From NCBI GenBank assembly GCA_963556195.1, contig OY744517.1, forward strand, positions 151,779,382 to 151,843,381: a stretch of 64,000 nucleotides of DNA, read 5' to 3'. The translations under genes and the position numbers were made by a program. This stretch comes from Sepiola atlantica. Lineage: Eukaryota > Mollusca > Cephalopoda > Sepiida > Sepiolidae. Below, in pieces: positions 48,807-59,261 of the stretch (position 1 is its first letter; every line of letters starts with the position of its first letter). Under the pieces are notes generated by a model. The model was not told where the DNA came from. It saw only the letters and a list, made by a program, of their open reading frames with translations, and searched no databases.

Positions 48807-49260
48807 GGTGATTCATAAGTCACTTAGCTATTTATTTTTGTAATTCTAAAGTTAAAAAATACGGTAATACAAAACAGAAAGTTTATTCAACAAATTCATT
48901 TATGGGAGTTTGAAATTACAGCAAATTCTCAAAATTTCCACCTTTGTTCTGCATGCATAGCTCCATTCTTTTTTGCAAGGAATGTACGACTCTTTGTAGC
49001 ATATTTGATTGATTATGAAATAAATATATATAGAAACAAATATATAAACGAACACATTTCATACATGCGCGTATAATATTATAAGGAGATATAATATATT
49101 ATGTATAGATTTTTAGTATTTACTTCAACAGTGCTCGATACGTGAGTAGTAAGTTATAGAAAATATTTTTATGGCAATGAAGCTACACAGAGTCGTACGC
49201 GTTTCATTCCCATAGTAAATCGTAATGCTAAGTGCACTTATGGAATGAAATATGCTCTAT
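48656..49260 (+). repeat. Dispersed repeat, copy 2, with inserted sequence
   Basis: Matches 46475-46775 on both sides of its internal TA tract (about 48762-48802). Copy 2 has about 215 extra bp next to that tract (48805-49017), described separately. Confidence 0.85.
48805..49017 (-). mobile_element. DNA-transposon end inserted at a TA tract
   Basis: Directly after the TA run comes CAGGGTGATTCATAAGTCAC, resembling terminal sequences of some IS630/Tc1-mariner-like transposons. On the minus strand the adjoining region reads QKRMELCMQNKGGNFENLL, like the C-terminal G-G-x-F-E block of such transposases. Only this end is present. Copy 1 of the host repeat lacks it. Family assignment is tentative. 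Confidence 0.45.
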
Positions 49261-49263
49261 ACC

Positions 49264-49265
<2 letters not shown>

Positions 49266-49358
<93 letters not shown>
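49266..49358. repeat. (TA)n microsatellite
   Basis: About 93 bp of pure TA between the dispersed repeat and the resumed CTCAATA array. Confidence 0.95.
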
Positions 49359-49361
<3 letters not shown>

Positions 49362-49479
49362 TAGTATTCAATATTTTCCTTCCTTTTCGTACTCTAGTGT
49401 TCTTCCTTATTTTCATGAGTTGTATTTCTTTTCTTTTTCTTCATTTTGCTTACTTTTTAATTCTCTTGTTTTTTTTTAA

Positions 49480-51525
49480 ATTTAAACTTATTTATACTGT
49501 ACTTTAATTCACTTGTATCAATTAAATAGATTATTGATTGACAAAATGGCTAATTAAGATTGTAGTAGACCCGTAACAGCCCCCCAAAAGGGTTGGGATT
49601 TATACGTGTGTAAGAGATAAGGGCTTTATACAGAAATAAACTTCAGAAAACCTCAATAAAAATTTTAAAAATGAAATTTGAGGGACCAAGACGAAAAGCA
49701 AATGAATAGGAAGTGTTTTTCAATGCACGAGTCAAACGATAAAAAACTTAAAATATTAGATAAAAATAAAATCTTTCTGTAAATTTTAAAGGATCCGAAA
49801 AGCCTTGCAACAATAGCGAGATTTGACCTTAGGTCATGTAAAATTTTATGATATCACAATTCAATAGATTTCATACTTGCAAGTTTTTCTTTTTCTTGAA
49901 CATTTTACAATTGATTTCAATGAATGTTTTTCTTTTGCCTTCACAGTTGCATTTAATTGTAGAAGTCTTGAAGGTCGAAGAACATAGCAAACATATAACC
50001 TTTCTGAGTAAAACGATAAATAATATTATTAAAACTAGATTACGTCTTTTCCCCACTAAAATGGGAGGGGAGGGGGCTATCCACCTAACGGTTACTCTCG
50101 CAGAGTATGGATTCAGTTACATTGAGTTTAAATCAAATCGGATATATTACAGACATCCCACACTATAACTATTGGGGAAAATACAAATCCGAAACTAAGC
50201 AGCTCGAGGTAAAAACAGCAACTTGTATTCGATTACTAGCTTACAATAGGCATCATCTTTAAGCATTTACTAGTTTAATTCTATTTTGAGAGACAATGGG
50301 TACTTAATGAAAGGCTTTAAATACCCCAATGAAAGGTTGATGTGCCGTTAAACAAGAAGAACACAATTATTAGGTATTCGAGCTTATATCTAAGTGTAGT
50401 ATCTTTTCTGTATTAGGTCAGAGGTGCGATAATCATTTTTGACTAAGGGGATTTTTATTTCTGTCCTAAGCCAGAGAATGCCTTTTTGAAGAGCAGAATT
50501 TTCTTCACATTAAAAACCGGGCACTTGGTATTCTCTTCTCCTCTCTTTTTCATTTTCCCACGATGTATACAGGTTTTATTTCATTAGTCTTTCTTATTTT
50601 GATTGTTTTTTTTATCTGCATTCATCTTTTGGCTGCATCTTCCTTTCTTCCATATTCAGAGTAAAGACTTTGTTTTTAATTCATTCGTTTATTTGTATGA
50701 TCTTAAATCGAACACTCTTTCGCTTGCGTTGCTGCTCGTCTGCCATTTCTGTTTGTTCACACTGTGGATTTCAGTCAGATTGAGTGTAAATACTCATCAG
50801 CCTAGTTGCATGGTTCAACTCTTTTATTGTTATTTTGAACAATGAAAAACTGTAATAAACAAGCGTAATAACTTGTTATCCTAAATCGACAGACAGACGT
50901 ATCTAAAACCATTCATATAAAAAACATATTTGCAGTATGAATAATTATTTAAATTTCGTAGTCTAAAAACTTTGATCAAAATAACGGGTGTCTTATTCAA
51001 TAAGTCGAAAATTATGATATGTTGTAGAACAAAATAAACTAACCTTTAATTTTAATTCATAAATAAAAATATGCTAATGTTACTTTGAATATTATCTCAA
51101 AATCTGATAAAATGAGGGATTATTAGAAAATTAATTTTAAAGGAAACTAATGTGATTGTGTGAATATAGGGAACCAGTAGTTACACATGGAAATTGAGAT
51201 ATAATATTACAATTGGTAAGAATATAAACTAAATTTCTAAACTAATAAAAGTACAAATTGATTTGAATTATAAGGAATAAGCTTGGAATCCTTATGTTTA
51301 ACTACTTTATTAGAGATAAGAAAGAGGATGTATTCAATAAAAACCTATACACTAATTAAAGGGATTTTGAAAGAGACTTTTTATATTTTTCTCGCAGTAG
51401 TAATTTATTGGCAAGAAACTGTAAAAGTTCAATCTATCACAAAATTAGATTGTTTCGAATATAGATCAATATACTTATTGAACAAATTGTATAATCACAT
51501 TTAATATAGTTTTAATGTAAAACGT
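49480..51525. other. No gene seen; one repeat tail
   Basis: The segment at about 50310-50360 (TAAATACCCC...GGTTGATGTGCCGTTAAAC) is the tail of the dispersed repeat seen at 40.3 and 63.8 kb. The 106-codon frame at 49848-50168 shows no domain. Confidence 0.45.
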
Positions 51526-51529
51526 TTTA

Positions 51530-51615
51530 AGAATGGTATGTGACGGTGGTTAAGTGGCTAAGTGGTTCGAATCCGATTCGTTCCACAGAAACACTTTTAC
51601 TTAGGAAGGTTGGCC
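51530..51615 (+). repeat. tRNA-derived SINE copy with A-to-B box deletion
   Basis: GTGGCTAAGTGGTTCGAATCC (51554 onward) fuses the A-box region directly to the B box, then TTCGTTCCACAGAAACACTTTT matches the 27.7-kb SINE. The deletion lies between two GGTT repeats. Without box spacing, pol III transcription is unlikely. Confidence 0.6.
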
Positions 51616-51954
51616 ACTTTCACGTGGTTTCTATCGTAACTACCCTATATGTTTCGAGAAAGAATTCAAACTCGAAAGATATCGGGAAACCAATGCCAAC
51701 AATAGAATTATCTGATTCACAAGTAGCGAATAAATTTGAAGAATAAACATGATAAATTCAGAAATAATAGTAAAACAATGATTTTACAAATACTTTTTTG
51801 GGGTCCTTCTAATGAAATATTTATTAAAAACCTCTGCGTCTATCAATAATTAGTTTGAGAGATATTATTTTCATAGAGTGGAGATGAGAGTATAGATTAA
51901 AATAGCATATAACCAAAGAGGCACAGAATCGATATTTATAAATATTTTGTGAAA

Positions 51955-52380
51955 CCTCTTCGTGTGTCTGTGTGTAATTCTCATGTTAAAATAAATGTTA
52001 TATTTACTAATATAAGTATTACTTATTACATTTATTGAAATTAAACATGAAATAGCATAACATAAAGCGAAATGTTAATCGTATTTAAAAACTAATTTAA
52101 TTACGGAATTAAATCCACTAGAATGCACTTCGCTTTCTTCGGAACGAAAACACCTATTTTAATCATGTGTTAATAGTTGACAAAAAGAATTAAACACTTC
52201 GCGATTCGTTGAAATCTAAAAGAAATGTGTACGCATTAAGACTAGAATGTTATTTTCAGCTTTGACGTTCCTAGCCAATCATTATGCATTAAATGAATTC
52301 AGTTTTAGAAGCTACTTACATGCTATAATTTTATGAATATAGATTCAAATATTACATTTACAAAATTAGTTTATACAACA
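51955..52380 (+). repeat. Dispersed 450-bp repeat, copy 2
   Basis: Matches 44750-45200 in order and orientation. Confidence 0.7.
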
Positions 52381-52637
52381 TGGTCCAATAAATGGTTCCT
52401 TTTGGAATAGGTATCGGAGAAAATTTCAGTACTTACGTCATCAATTCCGTGTTTCACCGAAGACTTCCGAGACTGGCGAACGTATACGAACTTTACCGAA
52501 CAAACTGAATATATTATTAGCATATTTTTGCGAAGACGTTATTTAACGAAATAAACTTAAGATGGTATCTTGTATTTAAGTGTATTCTGTAATGTTGTTT
52601 CGGTGTTTATACACAATACGAACAGAACTGTGTTTTA

Positions 52638-52690
52638 ATCCTAATCCTTACCTAAACCTAAACTAACCCTTACCTATCCCTAACCTAAGT
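52638..52690 (+). repeat. Degenerate telomere-like (CCTAAC)n patch
   Basis: CCTAATCCTTACCTAAACC, TAAACTAACCCTTACC and TATCCCTAACCTAAG are imperfect relatives of CCCTAA. Confidence 0.5.
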
Positions 52691-52842
52691 TTTAAGTATA
52701 GTTGAACAAAAGTTGGTTTATTTCGGTTCTAATGGATTGAAAACTAATTGTCTTGCAAAAAAACTAACAGTGCCTTTTGTATTTGTATATTTCGGTAAAA
52801 TTGTAACTTTATCCAGCTTCCTCCGTTTGTAGTCGGAACTGC

Positions 52843-52876
52843 TTACGTCACGACTACGTCACGACGACATCACGAC
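52843..52876. promoter_or_regulatory. Three tandem CRE-like 11-mers
   Basis: TACGTCACGAC (52844-52854) is repeated exactly (52855-52865) and then as GACATCACGAC (52866-52876). TTACGTCA resembles a CREB/ATF site. Whether it regulates anything is unknown. Confidence 0.35.
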
Positions 52877-53870
52877 TGCAAATCTAACTTCTCCGGGCAA
52901 TGTCAGATAGATAAAGTTGGTATAATCTCAAATATTAGATTCTTTGCGCATTAAAAAATTAACAGTCTTGGAAGTTTTGCATCCAATACGTTTCTAAATA
53001 GAAATTAAAACAATATTACCATAATAAAATTTAGTTATAGATTGATAATAATTAGATTCCATTAATGGTTTAATGAGACACCTATATTTTGATGATAAAA
53101 TTAAACTTTCAAATTATTATTAAGAATACACTTTGTAAACAAACAGCATATTTAAAAAATAAAAATGAAAGCTAACAAAAATGAAAGTAAATTAAACCTG
53201 GAAAACGCATCAAGCGAACATTTTTGTCGGATATTTTAAGTCAGACACAAATAGTATTTAAACTGACAATTCAAACTTTGCTTATAACTAGATATTTTCA
53301 CTTTAGTATTGTTGTAATTTGGTATTGGCAATATAATAACCTTTATCGCTACAATTTAATTAAGAATTACTTAGTCCGGACCAGACGACTGAAAATATGA
53401 AACGTTAAAAAAATCACCTGAAAATTAAAAAAAAACAATGGGGATTACTTATTTTAAATTGAAGAATATTATATATTTTTAATTTAAGTAGACAACTACC
53501 TGAATTTAAAAAAAAAATATATGCAAACAAAATGAAATTAAGAACTAAAGTTCCTTCACTGCATCCCAGACATTCCAGCCGATTAGGTAGAGATATACAT
53601 ATACATCTGAGTTCCGTGTGTCCTTCCATCGCTTCACATTACTGCTGTTCTTACCGATTTCCCTCCCTTTTCTTTCTTTTTCTTGTTGTTTTAATAACTT
53701 CTTTCGTTTTTCGTATCTTGCTTTGTTGCCTTTCTATTGTTGCTGATGAGTTACTCAGTTTTCTCATTCACTCCGTGTTTCTTTTAATATTTGACATTTT
53801 CTCATAACAGCTACACTTTCCATATTTTTACAAATGCTTGTTTGAAGCGTTCATTATATATTGATAAACC
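52877..53870. other. No gene seen
   Basis: AT-rich DNA; the 91-codon frame at 53532-53807 is in a T-rich tract without a domain. Confidence 0.45.
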
Positions 53871-53871
53871 C

Positions 53872-53875
<4 letters not shown>

Positions 53876-53922
<47 letters not shown>

Positions 53923-54000
53923 CACATGTGTGTGTTCGACTATTAATCTTTTATATTTAGGGATATAGATATGTATATATTTACACACACACATACACAC

Positions 54001-54045
<45 letters not shown>

Positions 54046-54138
54046 GTTTCTGTGGTTTACTTTGTGTGAAAATACTCGTGTGGGTACATAATATTTATTT
54101 ATGAACGTCTTATATTTAGGAGTCTGTATATATATGTG

Positions 54139-54209
<71 letters not shown>

Positions 54210-54350
54210 GTGTATGTATATTATATTTGTATATAAGCAGCTTATATTTAGATATATATAGTATGTCCGACTATTAATCTTACATATTCATTGCTATATA
54301 TTTATGCATATATTCATACATATATGTATCTCTATACATATATATATGCA
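53876..54350. repeat. TA/CA microsatellites in a repeating TATATTTAG context
   Basis: TA runs at about 53876-53914, 54002-54042 and 54139-54205 alternate with spacers sharing CTTATATTTAG and CGACTATTAATCTT, suggesting an expanded tandem unit. Confidence 0.85.
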
Positions 54351-54399
54351 TTTTCTTCTATTAGCATTTTATATTTACGGTCATCATTTTTTATATTCC

Positions 54400-55350
54400 T
54401 TAAAGAACATATGATTGTGCAAGAATAAAATGAACGGAATGCGGAATTCGAAATAAAATGAAGGTCATTGGGTCGCGTAATAAGTAAGCCGCTGAAAAGA
54501 ACAAGCGGAATGGTGGCCGTTTCAAATACAAGACAAGAAAAGAAAGCAAAGAAAGCGCAGGGCGAGAAAAACGACGCCCGATAAAGCATTAAGGTTATTT
54601 TTGCCCGGTCACGTGATAGATTGCAAACTTTCCCGCTGAAAAGAAGAAGCTGTCGGATATTGGCTGTTGTGCTACAAGACAGCCATGGCACCGAAAGAAA
54701 TATCCCATAATATCAACGTCGTAAATAACATCGCTGGGAGAGGAGGGGGGGTCGTCTATTGTGTGACTCAGATCATCTGTACGACATTGATGTATTGCGC
54801 ACGGGCCGTATTCTTTACTACGGCAATCGTTTACTGCTTGCAAACACAATGAAACTTGTCTAGCCCTTGCTGCGCAATTAGCCCTCGCTTTTCAGGAAGA
54901 AGATGGCGTCCGATCCAATACCAGTAGAAACCGTATTGGCTGCTAACATAAATTTTCATACGCTGCACGAGAAAAACAGTGATTCTTTTTAACGGCCAAT
55001 TGCATCAACCTTGCAATAAAGGCACTGAAAACTCGCAAAGAATTTTATAAGATGGAAGCAAAAGAAGAAAGGAAAAAAATACAAACATAAAAAGAACGCG
55101 TCGGAAAAAGGTGGTCCATGGTGGGACGATCTATAATCGAGAAATCGAGCAGGTGAAGATGGCGATTGTCACGTGGCCACCGTAGCGTGACGCTACGATA
55201 GAAAAACGAGTTATGATTAATCGGTCCGACTCTGTCTGCTGAATTGAGGGCAGAAATGAGTAGCGTGCATTTTGTAACGACACAATGTCTTCAGAGTGCC
55301 TCACTACTCTTGCGCCGTCGACCTTTGCGAATTCGGGGGTAATTTTTTAC
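54400..55350. promoter_or_regulatory. CpG-containing, motif-dense segment; possible promoter
   Basis: This stretch is richer in G, C and CpG than its surroundings. It holds two CACGTG E-boxes (54610-54615, 55170-55175) and two AAGATGGCG motifs (54900-54908, 55156-55164), a form of the YY1-type sequence found around animal start sites. A 29-codon frame begins at the first ATGGCG (54903, MASDPIPVETVL...). Short minus-strand frames at 54332-54849 show no domain. Promoter identity is inference. Confidence 0.3.
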
Positions 55351-55436
55351 ACTTTTCCGGACAGAATTGTCAGTTTTTGTAACATTGAATGTCTCATGTT
55401 TTATTCACCGCACAAATTATCTCTCCTGATCTTTTT

Positions 55437-55439
<3 letters not shown>

Positions 55440-55485
<46 letters not shown>

Positions 55486-55509
55486 AGAGAGATAGAGAAA
55501 AAAGATCAT

Positions 55510-55568
<59 letters not shown>

Positions 55569-55571
55569 ATG

Positions 55572-55627
<56 letters not shown>

Positions 55628-55647
55628 AGAGAGAGAAAAAAGATCAT

Positions 55648-55712
<65 letters not shown>

Positions 55713-55721
55713 GTATATATA
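55440..55721. repeat. (TA)n blocks with AGAGAGA...GATCATGG spacers
   Basis: Two copies of AAGAGAGAGA...AAAAAAGATCATGG separate TA runs. The same spacer (GATCACGG) and the TTGATGTATA spacer recur on the other side of the PLE at 60790-60970, so the PLE sits inside one microsatellite locus. Confidence 0.9.
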
Positions 55722-55764
55722 TTAGTAGAGAATGGTAGTTTGCTTGAAGCATTGCTGGGTATAG

Positions 55765-57276
55765 TAGTAGTAAGTTTTTGAAAGGCTGTGGGCAATGCAA
55801 TTCCGGGTAAGATGCAAGTTGAAAGGAAAGGAACAAAAACAATAAAAATAAATCGAATACGATATAAGACTTACTATTTATTTTTCCTTTTTTTTCCTTT
55901 TTTTTTTTTTTCCTTACATAACAGCAAGAGTGTATTAGCTGTCCGGGTGATTAAAAATCACTATTTGATATTTCGGGAAAAGACATCCCTTTTTCAAAAA
56001 TAATTAGACCAGAAGAAGAATAATATTTTATTCTTCTCCGACTGTGTAGAGAATAATACAAAACAAAATGGCTGCCAGATATAGACCGCAGCAAAAACAG
56101 TTTCACAGGGAATATAAATTAAGTTAAGTTTTATTTTAATATTATGTTAAATATATGATTGGTGTTTAGAATATTAGTGTAATGTTGGTTAGGTGTATGG
56201 TGTTCGATAAACTGTTATTTTTGATAATATATATATATCATTTTTTTATTTATTTATTTATTTTTTTTTTTATATATTTGAATATTTACTTTTGTTTTAT
56301 CTTCGTATTTTTATTTTGTTTATCTTTCTATCGTAATTTAAGAATTTTAATATAAATTAAAGTAATTAGTCTCATATTTTAAATATTCTAGATCTATCTA
56401 CTATTGATTTCGATTATCATCTATTAAAGAAGTGTTATTAATTACTAATTGTGAGTTTCGTCAAATTAGATTAACGAATTAACTTATTAACTTGATATAT
56501 TTATCATAAGATAAAGGGGAGTAACTCTGGATTTTTAAAAATATTTTTTTTATAATTAATTTTTTTTTTTAATTTTTTTTTTTTTAATTTTTAAAAAATT
56601 TTTTTTTTTTGGTGGAGATCTGTATAACAATATTAGTATATATATACAACATATATACACAAATGCATATATACATATATATATACATATCTATGTATTA
56701 TTGTTTGTTTAAATGTTTATCTATATATATTCATCAATTTCTTTACATATTTGTTTGTTTGTTTTTTTTTTTTTGTTTTTTTTTTTTTTTGTTTTTTTTT
56801 TTATTTTTTTTATTTTTTTTTATTTATTTATTTTTTATTATTATTATTTACTTGTTTAATTTATTTTATGAATTATTTATTTAATATTTGTATGTTATTA
56901 GTATACATTCTATATGTGTTTGGATTTATTAATTAATAATGCTAGGTTATGGAGTGACTTATTTTGGTGGGTTAGACGAGTATGCTGAATATGGTTTTTG
57001 GTTTGTGGTTCAAGTGTGTAAGGATGGAAGTTCATATGGGGAGGGGCCTGTTTGATTGTTTGGGTGTATGGTGAGTTTATTATGGGAGGTGAGTAATGGG
57101 TGAAGTGGTGGAAACGGACTCTGTTAAGTGTTAGATATGGGGGTTGGTTGGTGGATGGGGGGTAGATATTATAGAATGAAAGGTGAGTAGAGCTCGTGAC
57201 GTTGATTGAGTGAGGGGTTTAGTCTGGAGATGAGGATTGATTCTGTGATTCTAAGGTCACCGATGTTTCTGACAGA
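55765..57276 (-). repeat. PLE arm at the 3' end of the gene
   Basis: Reverse complement of 59262-60776. It contains the last 35 codons and stop of the PLE gene (57276-57169) and then about 1.4 kb of A/T-rich 3' sequence. Low-complexity Phe/Leu frames within it are not genes. The TGAA-stem-GAAA motif lies near 55967-55996 on the minus strand. Confidence 0.9.
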
Positions 57277-59232
57277 CGCTAAGATGGAGACGTGAATATC
57301 GCGCTGAGTGTTTGAGCAAATCTCTATGTGTTTGTGGAAAGAGGATATACGGGTATTCAAGTGCTCCTTTATGCGCAAGTGTAGCGGTCTTGTAGTGTTG
57401 CCGATGTAAAATTTTCTGCATTTATTACACTGTAGTTTGTAAACACAGTTAGTGCGAAGGCACAGACCTGTGTTGGAGATAGGGCAATTGGCCAGGGAGC
57501 AGGGTTCGGGTGTGTGGTTAGTGTGTTTATTAGATAGATGTTGGCGTAAGGAGGTGCCAGTATGTGTTAGTTGTATGTTAAGGTTTTCCTTATGTATTGC
57601 CTTGCGGATGGAGGTGGTGATCTTATCGCTGAAGAAAGGGAGTTTTAAGAAGCATGTGTTAGCGAGGGTGTGGTGTCTACGTGTTTTGGGCTTATTTAGG
57701 TGGGCTATGGTGGGGGCGGGGTAGCCATTATTTTGGAGGGTTTGGTGGAAGTTTTTAGTGTGTGATATTTTGTCAGCAGCAGAAGAGCATTTATTTTGTA
57801 TTCGGGTAATTTCATTATGGGCATAACTTAATTTGGCTTTTGTGGGCAGGGCAGACTTATAGTGTATGAAAAGGTTTTTGCAGGCAGGTTTCCTATAGAA
57901 GTTAGTGTGTATAGAGCCATCTTCGGTGATGTTAAGGTTGAAATCAAGGAGAGAGAGTGAGCCGGACTCGTTTGGGTGTTCTATGGTGAATTGTATGTGG
58001 GGGTCGGTGTTGTTGAATGTGTTGAATATTTGTGTGGCTTCGTCTTGAGAGGATGTAAGGATTAGAATGTCATCTATATATCTGGAGAAGAATATATAGG
58101 AGAGGCAGGAGTTAAGTGCTCGTTGTTCTAACCGGTTCATGTAGGTGATGGCTAAGAGACCGGAAAGGCTAGAACCCATGGGGAGGCCGGAGATTTGTTT
58201 GAAAGTGTGCTGCTGAAAGGTAAAGTATGTGTTGTCGATGATGATGTATAAGAGATTGTGAATGTCAGTAGGTGTTAGTCCGAAGAGCTCTAGGTTGTCA
58301 GAGGAAGATATGTGGTCGGTGATGAGGTCTATGGCTGGGTGTGCGGGTATTGAGGTGTAGAGGGAGATTACGTCTAGGCTAAATATATAGTTGTTAGTTT
58401 GTAGTTGTTGGTGTTGGAGTGAGTGTAGTCTGCTAATTACTTGGTCGGAGCTGCTGACATGTGCGGGGAAGGTGGAGAGTAGTGGTTTGAGTAGTTGAGA
58501 GAGAAGCCAAGAGATTTTATAGAGTGGTCCTTCAATACTAGAGACTATAGGTCTAATTTGTGTGTGTGTGTTGGTCTTGTGTGTTTTAATGAGGTGGTAG
58601 AAGGTGGGAAGTCTGCTATTTTTGGTGGTGAAGTTGATTTTGTATTTTTTGGGGAGGTTACGTGTGAGACAGATTTGGGACCAGGTGTTGTTAATGGAGT
58701 TTTGGACTAATGTGGCTGAAATGTTGGGGGCGGGGGTGTATAGGTTGTTGTTGTTAAGATGTTCGAGAGCGAGTATGTTGTATGAGTCTTGAGAGATGAT
58801 ACAGAATTCCTTACCTTTATCAGAGGGTAAGTAAACTAGGTTTTTATTTTTCAGGTTTTCTAGGGTAAGGCGTTGGGATCTGGTGATGTTAGGGGTGATG
58901 TGGGGTTGTTCTTGTTGGAGTATATCAAGGATCCTCTGTTTTAATCTAGAAAGTTTTTGATCAAGTAGGTGGTTACTAGGTGGTGGGTGTAGTGGGTGGT
59001 CAAGCTGGTAGACAGGGAAGGAATTAGTAGTGTTGGTTGTATTATTAGGGATGTCTAGGGTAGGTTGATTAAATGCTGTGAGCCATTTGAGGTGATAAGC
59101 TGTTCTACAGAATTGAGTCTCGATCTTGAGTTTTGTGTGGTCGTTTAGCTTTTGGGTGGTGATGAATTTGGGGCCAAGGCTGAGAAGCTCAGTCTCGGCA
59201 GTAGTAAGGGAGCCGGTGAGGTCAGTGACCAT
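57169..59232 (-). CDS. Penelope-like reverse transcriptase with GIY-YIG endonuclease
   Basis: 687 codons without a stop; it copies element RNA primed from nicked DNA, with the C-terminal nuclease making the nick. In order: N-terminal LLSLGPKF (17-23); DKG motif in YLPSDKGKEF (134-143); LPTFYHLIKTHK (208-219); RPIVSSIEGPLY (227-238); RT motif A FSLDVISLYTSIP (284-296, Asp287); motif B QISGLPMGSSLSG (346-358); motif C YIDDIL (385-390); thumb LDFNLNI and FYRKP (445-449). A Cys cluster (C578, C583, C591, C596) precedes GIY-YIG: VYKLQC (597-602), FYIG (608-611), the RIKEH helix (620-624) and Glu664. All catalytic residues are present. ATG 59232 is the first Met after the arm junction; the frame stays open upstream toward the arm, so translation might start earlier. 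No intron evident. Activity is plausible but untested. Confidence 0.92.
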   Translation of the reverse strand: MVTDLTGSLTTAETELLSLGPKFITTQKLNDHTKLKIETQFCRTAYHLKWLTAFNQPTLDIPNNTTNTTNSFPVYQLDHPLHPPPSNHLLDQKLSRLKQRILDILQQEQPHITPNITRSQRLTLENLKNKNLVYLPSDKGKEFCIISQDSYNILALEHLNNNNLYTPAPNISATLVQNSINNTWSQICLTRNLPKKYKINFTTKNSRLPTFYHLIKTHKTNTHTQIRPIVSSIEGPLYKISWLLSQLLKPLLSTFPAHVSSSDQVISRLHSLQHQQLQTNNYIFSLDVISLYTSIPAHPAIDLITDHISSSDNLELFGLTPTDIHNLLYIIIDNTYFTFQQHTFKQISGLPMGSSLSGLLAITYMNRLEQRALNSCLSYIFFSRYIDDILILTSSQDEATQIFNTFNNTDPHIQFTIEHPNESGSLSLLDFNLNITEDGSIHTNFYRKPACKNLFIHYKSALPTKAKLSYAHNEITRIQNKCSSAADKISHTKNFHQTLQNNGYPAPTIAHLNKPKTRRHHTLANTCFLKLPFFSDKITTSIRKAIHKENLNIQLTHTGTSLRQHLSNKHTNHTPEPCSLANCPISNTGLCLRTNCVYKLQCNKCRKFYIGNTTRPLHLRIKEHLNTRISSFHKHIEICSNTQRDIHVSILASVRNIGDLRITESILISRLNPSLNQRHELYSPFIL

Positions 59233-59261
59233 GGGGGGGCTAGTGAGGTGGTTGTTGGAGT

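Noticed and set aside
49848..50168. 106-codon open frame as a gene
   Set aside because: AT-rich, no recognised domain, no splice or promoter context and no conservation evidence.
56609..56936. Phe-rich open frames inside the PLE arms, present again at 59602-59930
   Set aside because: They lie in T-rich arm sequence and are mirrored because the arms are inverted copies.
57452..58792. Plus-strand open frames under the PLE gene
   Set aside because: Antisense shadows of the 687-codon minus-strand gene.
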